Of a DNA stretch of 64,000 bases, positions 59,268 to 64,000 are shown in pieces. The position numbers and the translations under genes are program-made. The stretch comes from Pararge aegeria (lineage: Eukaryota; Arthropoda; Insecta; Lepidoptera; Nymphalidae), in NCBI RefSeq assembly GCF_905163445.1, contig NC_053199.1:11984001-12048000 (forward strand), given 5' to 3'. A model generated the notes under the pieces. It was not told the DNA's origin. It made no database searches and saw nothing but the letters and a program-made list of their open reading frames with translations. Positions within the stretch are counted from its first letter, which is position 1. Each line of letters starts with the position of its first letter.

Positions 59268-59302
59268 ACTCACCGATAAGTACTCGGTGAGTTTTTTTTT
59301 CT
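59268..59302. repeat. 10-bp hairpin followed by nine T
   Basis: AACTCACCGA, loop taagtac, TCGGTGAGTT, then a T run. It is preceded by A-rich sequence, so it is nearly symmetrical. Confidence 0.85.
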
Positions 59303-60595
59303 AAAAGCTGTAAGGTAAGTTATAGAAGATATCGATGCCAGGTATCTTTTAGGATAAATCGTTGCAAAAATTAAATGGAAAATTAATCAAGAATTCATAT
59401 AAAAAGCCACTGCACAGAAAAACATACTTTTAAGCCCTAATCATATAAACGTTTTTATATAGCGTGAGAACAGTCACACAGCGATTTATCTAGTTCAGTT
59501 ATTAACAATTTGACATTTGAGTTTGAGAGTTTGACAGTTTTTAACAACCAGACAAAACCGTGGGTAACCGACTAAACAATATGCAACGATTGTATTAAGG
59601 GGATGGAGTGTGTGATTTCAATTATTGGTTTAATAATTTAATTCCTGCGCCAATTCACATACTTTATCAAGGGGCCCTTTATCTGGAGGAATGCTTTAAT
59701 TCCCAAACGCAAAGTAAAGACAAATACAAATAAACCTTGCGATCACAAATCAACATGCTTACTGCATCGTGATTCTGTACCACTCAATTTGCGACAGTAA
59801 GCTTCATACACTTACTTACATTCCATAAAAAGATTGTAAGAACGGTTTTTCTTTTAGCTCATGTAATGCTACCACTTTTAACAGTAATTAGGTACCGACT
59901 ATCAAAATATGGTGATAATGCTACTAATATCACAGCATAACTTCAGATGAATCATGTTTAAGAAATTCTTCTAAGAAATGCTGTTATGTTTTCCTCTAGC
60001 GGAGGGATAAACTTCATTAAGATTCGGAGAAAATGTAAATTATTGCTAATCTCAGATAACCACAAGAGCCGCATCAAATGTGAATGCGATACGGGTCGGA
60101 AGACAAGAAAAAAATATACGCACGATGCGGTCGGTTTCGTACCGTACATACATAGAAAAGCAATCAAAATGCATTGCGTGCGAATCATGGCTTCTTGAGC
60201 TTCTTGCAGTGTGCAAACAACTTTTAGACCTGATCGAAGTTCTTAGTAAAAAGTTTTTATAGTCCTCAGTGTGCAGTGGCAGCTACATTTTTAAATAAAT
60301 AAGATGAAAAACAATGATAAGGTATAAGTTCTTGCAGGCTTTTTAAAAAAAATGACAATTCGCTATGCCTTGACGGTTGCAGAGTTATACGATATATAGA
60401 TGAAACAAATAAGCCTGATGCGTTCGACATATTAGCGATAGCCATCAGAAACGTGAATAAAAAAGTTTAATCCGAATCGATGGGGAATCAACCGATATCA
60501 CGGTTTTTCGCTGTCATACAGTAGAATGGCGATGTTGGAACAAGATTATTGAACAACTTATCACATTTACGGAAGTTTTTTGACTTCATAGGAGT
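59303..60595. other. No gene recognised
   Basis: AT-rich sequence upstream of the proposed Ptpmeg2 start. Overlapping ORFs on both strands at 59958-60262 show no family signature. Confidence 0.55.
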
Positions 60596-60599
60596 GATA

Positions 60600-60832
60600 A
60601 GCGCATTTAATAAGGAGGTTCCGAGTTCGAAAACGCCAGAGGCAATCTCGTCTGGTGGGTAGTTTGTTACCAACCTGCCGACAAAGACATGCCGCCTAGT
60701 GATTTAACGTTCCGGTACGATGTTAAGTACATACAGTTTAGGGGTATAGCTTAACAGGTTAGCCCGCTACCATCTTAGATTGCATTATTACTAGTCACCC
60801 AGTTAGATTGCAGTCAAGGGCTAACTTGTATA
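60600..60832 (+). repeat. SINE family B, diverged copy
   Basis: The body matches SINE-B (aatctcgtctggtgggtagt, gttagcccgctaccatctta, gattgcagtcaagggctaac). A decayed box B is visible (CCGAGTTCGAAAAC, 60619). Confidence 0.75.
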
Positions 60833-60900
60833 GTATATCTTGCTATGAAGTGATAAGACTTAAAATTCGTCGTACGCCTATAGTTCTCTTACTGTTGCAG

Positions 60901-61095
60901 GCCGTCTGCCAGTGTGCGCTGGTCCTTAAAGTCACGTGTTCCGTGTATGGACGCAAATACATTAGAAGGGAGGGGCTAATTCTTCCGGGATGTGTATCCT
61001 GTGCGGTGACCGTATTAATGCCGGCAACCAAGCTAATGGATAAGTTCAATATGCGTACGTTTGCATGTATTCGTGCGTTTGGAAGATTAAGGCAG
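60901..61095 (+). CDS. Possible exon, product not recognised
   Basis: This segment follows a good acceptor (TTCTCTTACTGTTGCAG) and precedes a good donor (CAG|GTATGT). It is exactly 195 bases and open in phase 0: AVCQCALVLKVTCSVYGRKY, IRREGLILPGCVSCAVTVLM, PATKLMDKFNMRTFACIRAF, GRLRQ. It is clearly more GC-rich than its flanks. I recognise no domain. Six cysteines and no acidic cluster do not suggest a family. The minus strand is also open over much of the region, which weakens the case. It lies between a SINE-B and a SINE-C copy and could be repeat-derived. Confidence 0.25.
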
Positions 61096-61122
61096 GTATG
61101 TAGTTCGTATTAAGTTTTTGAC

Positions 61123-61315
61123 GGCCGACTGGCGCAGTGGGCAGCTGGAAAATTTTGGTGTGATGAACATAAATGTTTTTCAGTTTCTGGGTGTTTATCT
61201 GAATACTATAAGTATTCAAAAATTATTAATCAGTCATTTTAGTATCACGAGCACAAGTGTGTTATCACAAGCTACGATTACTTTAGGGCTGGATGATGAC
61301 GATACACGTCGTAAT
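61123..61315 (+). repeat. SINE family C copy lacking box B
   Basis: It starts GGCCGACTGGCGCAGTGGGC with an intact box A, but jumps from GGGCAGC straight to TGGAAAATTTTGGTG, so the part holding box B is deleted. The body then continues to ctacgattactttagggct. Confidence 0.8.
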
Positions 61316-61842
61316 TTTTTGTTTTAAGTTATGCACTACAAGTAAACTCGCGTATCGCGTATTTACTTCGCGTATAATCGAAAATAATAATAATATAATT
61401 CCATTCCCAAATATATTATTATTAATGGCTTTACTTTATTTCAGATTTAACTTTTATGTAGTGGGGTGTGTTGTAATGATTTACTATTTTTGACTATATA
61501 TTTCTCTATATTTGAAAACTTCATACTAGTAACCATTGAAGAACTGTCCCTACATTATTCTATTTGTTATATTATAAGCATACTATTTGATGAAAGCCAT
61601 ACGAACTGTTGTAGAAGGTTTTTTTACCTTATAATAACCAGGGTGGTAAAATATTAAATCAATGGATAAAAATTGTATAAATACAAACTTTGAAATTTTT
61701 AAGAGACTTCTACAGCTAACGTTTAAACATAAGCTTATAGAAAAATCCTATTATAGTATAAATAAAATTTTTCTTTAAATTCTAATAATTTTAAATGACA
61801 ATGTGAGATGCTGATAACAAAAAAAAACACCCGGCTAAGTTT

Positions 61843-61969
61843 GTTGTGGGCTTCTTCTTAGACCAGGATGCGTTACGAATTTGGTTATCTGTGTAATTCT
61901 CATGTAACGTACGCATAAAAAGTGCCACCTGGCCTACTTGAATAAAGATATTTTTGACTTTGACTTTGC
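61843..61969 (+). repeat. LINE 3' end with GACTTT tail
   Basis: The sequence gggcttcttcttagaccagg, then aaagtgccacctggcctact and AATAAAGATATTTTTGACTT ends in a TTTGAC repeat at 61957-61969. Confidence 0.75.
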
Positions 61970-62850
61970 TAATAATATTATATATAATAAATAACTATTA
62001 TAGTCTAATATAGGTCCTAGTCATCATAACTCTATGTACCGAAGGAAAATTTAATTATGATGTTTAATATACCCATAATATTTCAGCTGCTAAAGTGTCC
62101 TACGAGTAAATTGAAAGAATATAATCGTAACAAATGGTAATAACGATACCATATAGAGCAATTTATTTATACTAAACATAGCCAAGCAGACGTTCTAACT
62201 TATGATAAATGGAAAACTATCACCTATAAAATATTAAACCTCATGTGCCTTTCACTGCAACTTTGCCAATATTTTGAATATAAAATATTTCAAAACTAAT
62301 AAATGTTTTATATGCGCGGGTTGCGCTTGGAAGTTTTGAGTATTTCAAATAACGACAATCCAACGAATTCATTTCGTTGGAATGACGTTTTGTTCACTCG
62401 TCCTAGTTTAAAATCATTAACACCAAACCGGTGACTACAAACACTGGACAACATAAAAATATTACCATTCCTATTTTAAAGATCAGTAGTAAAGAACCAA
62501 CCGGTAAACAAAACAATTAGAATCGGTAGGTAGGTACCACAAAGCTGAACTGACTGCAGAACTATCTTACAACCAATCTAAAGAAGTAAGTTAATATGAT
62601 ATTGTTGCACGTCGTTACACTGAATTCCGACCAATTCCGTGCGCGTACAAATTTTCACAAGTATTTTTTTACTTCAAAACCAAGACCAACCGCATCACCG
62701 CGCTCATTGATATGTTTATACCATATAACATTCCTTAACCTACGATATGATCAACACAACGACAAGTCCTTTTCACATATAACCAGTATTTAAATCAATA
62801 TCTTTATTCTTTAATCAGATTTCAAAGAAGCACTTAGCACAAGAGCTAAA
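61970..62850. other. No gene recognised
   Basis: AT-rich, with a weak repeat F relative (62170-62240) and a 9-bp hairpin at about 62357-62380. Confidence 0.55.
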
Positions 62851-62854
62851 AATC

Positions 62855-63590
62855 ACAATGTAACACGCAACGCCCACTCCTAGACGTGCGTTTTGATAAC
62901 ACGTGCTTTAAACAAATCACGAGTACGATATCAAACGTTAACCTTAAACAAGACCGAAAATGCTAAATCAAAACAGAGCATAGGCTATAAGTATTTAGTG
63001 GGATGAAAAAGGGCTCAAAAACATTAAATATTCGTACAACGCTGTGTGCTGATAATATTGTCCTATTCGCAAGCTGCAACTACAATATCAAAAGCATAAC
63101 CGCACATGAACAAATAAAAAACGATCAGCTGTGCGTAAGAACTGGTTATAAGTAATTAAAGGTGCAAAAGAGTTCAAAAACATCCAGATATATCACACAA
63201 TGCGCGATCCCTGACCTTTGTTCTGATAACACGTCCTTTTCATAAATTACGTTTACGAGATATCTAAACAAAACAAAATCCCACATGTACAAATCAAAAC
63301 AGATCACTCGTGCGTGTCGACTTGTTAAAGAAAGTGCTTTATTGAATAAACAAGAGCTCAAAAACATTAAATAGTATCACACGACGCGCGATCCTTGACC
63401 TGCGTTCTGATAACACGTCCTTTATCAAATTGCTAGTGTGATATCGTAAGTAAACTCCGAGCGTAACCACACATGTATACACACACAAATCAGATCCCTC
63501 TAGCGTGTCAATCTGTTCAATATTGTTTAGTACACAAAGTGCGGGACGCACGATCGTATGCACGCGGCCACGAATAGCAACTGTCATAGG
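62855..63590. repeat. Diverged tandem array, period about 160-185 bp
   Basis: At least four diverged units share a core TTCTGATAACACGTCCTTT-like sequence (about 62910, 63048, 63219 and 63403) and a preceding CTCAAAAACATTAAATA-like sequence (63013, 63171 and 63354). The last two units are most alike. No known family recognised. Minus-strand ORFs over the last two units share peptide sequence only because the DNA is repeated. Confidence 0.75.
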
Positions 63591-63829
63591 CGAAAAGTAT
63601 CAACAAGGTGTAACGGCCAACCGGCAAAACTGTTACGTAAAAAGTAAATACTAACAGTTCTATCGACTTTTACTTATATTATATGATCCGATACAAAGTA
63701 AATTATCATTATAAACACTTTTTTTATATATAAATATAGAGAAATAGGAATTTCCGTGTTTGTTTCCGTTTTAGCATGGTTCTATCCAGGAAGTTTTTTA
63801 GTTGCACAGGTCACCGATTGGTGAATCAT

Positions 63830-63968
63830 ATTAGAGTAAATCTTCGGAAGGACTTCGGCTTCCCTTCAAATCTGCCACTAGTTAGAAATAAGTGCCGGGA
63901 TCGACCTCGATCCCCCAAAAACTGAAACCTAAATCGTGACCACTATCACCGCTAAACTACCCACCCAT
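63830..63968 (-). repeat. tRNA-like SINE head
   Basis: On the minus strand a box-A-like TAGTTTAGCGGTGATAGTGG (63957 downward) is followed by GAGGTCGATCCCGGC as box B. No acceptor stem is visible, so a SINE-A relative is likelier than a tRNA gene. Confidence 0.55.
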
Positions 63969-64000
63969 TAACTGTCCACCACAAGCAAGGGTCTTCTCAC

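Noticed and set aside
59268..59302. Hairpin plus T run, like a rho-independent terminator
   Set aside because: This is an insect genome. No Pol III gene lies immediately upstream, and the A-rich left flank makes it a plain symmetrical inverted repeat.
63146..63587. Two minus-strand ORFs sharing a DVLSE(Q/R)RS-like peptide
   Set aside because: The resemblance follows from tandem duplication of the DNA; neither has a known domain.

Overview
This is a eukaryotic, AT-rich, gene-poor window that looks lepidopteran, probably from a butterfly. Evidence: spliced exons of an insect gene, several tRNA-headed SINE families of lepidopteran type, RTE-like LINE 3' ends with GTCAAA or GATGAT tails, Helitron-like 3' ends in CTAGT, and short hAT-type miniature elements with 8-bp target duplications. 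There is no bacterial-style gene organisation, and most short ORFs are chance or transposon-derived.

The one confidently recognised host gene is on the minus strand at 54220-58769: the first four coding exons of the Sec14/CRAL-TRIO-containing tyrosine phosphatase family (human PTPN9/MEG2, Drosophila Ptpmeg2). Exons at 58689-58769, 56225-56446, 55453-55542 and 54220-54360 join in phase 0 and give about 178 residues covering the N-terminal helices and the start of the lipid-binding domain. I could not find the following exons, including the phosphatase domain, in the remaining 54 kb. A second possible exon, on the plus strand at 60901-61095, has good splice signals but no recognised product.

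Layout: 1-29 kb holds no recognised gene, only scattered SINE, LINE and MITE remnants and isolated hairpins. At 29.8-32.5 kb a SINE carrying a nested hAT MITE sits beside a 5'-truncated CR1/Jockey-type LINE with a long open RT frame but an altered motif C. 33-54 kb is again repeats and non-coding DNA, with CpG-rich patches near 36.8-37.1 and 45.4-45.6 kb, a SINE whose head has expanded into a 33-bp tandem array (48.05-48.16 kb), a second copy of the LINE 3' end (51.9-52.45 kb) and a head-to-head SINE pair (53.2-53.7 kb). The Ptpmeg2 introns are largely transposon remnants. 62.8-63.6 kb is a diverged tandem array with period about 160-185 bp.

The most unusual pattern is a set of at least ten isolated, sequence-unrelated, perfect or near-perfect hairpins (arms 13-29 bp, mostly 3-12 nt loops) spread over the window, together with three inverted SINE pairs. 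Template switching could explain the short hairpins; independent insertion could explain the SINE pairs. Both are inferences.
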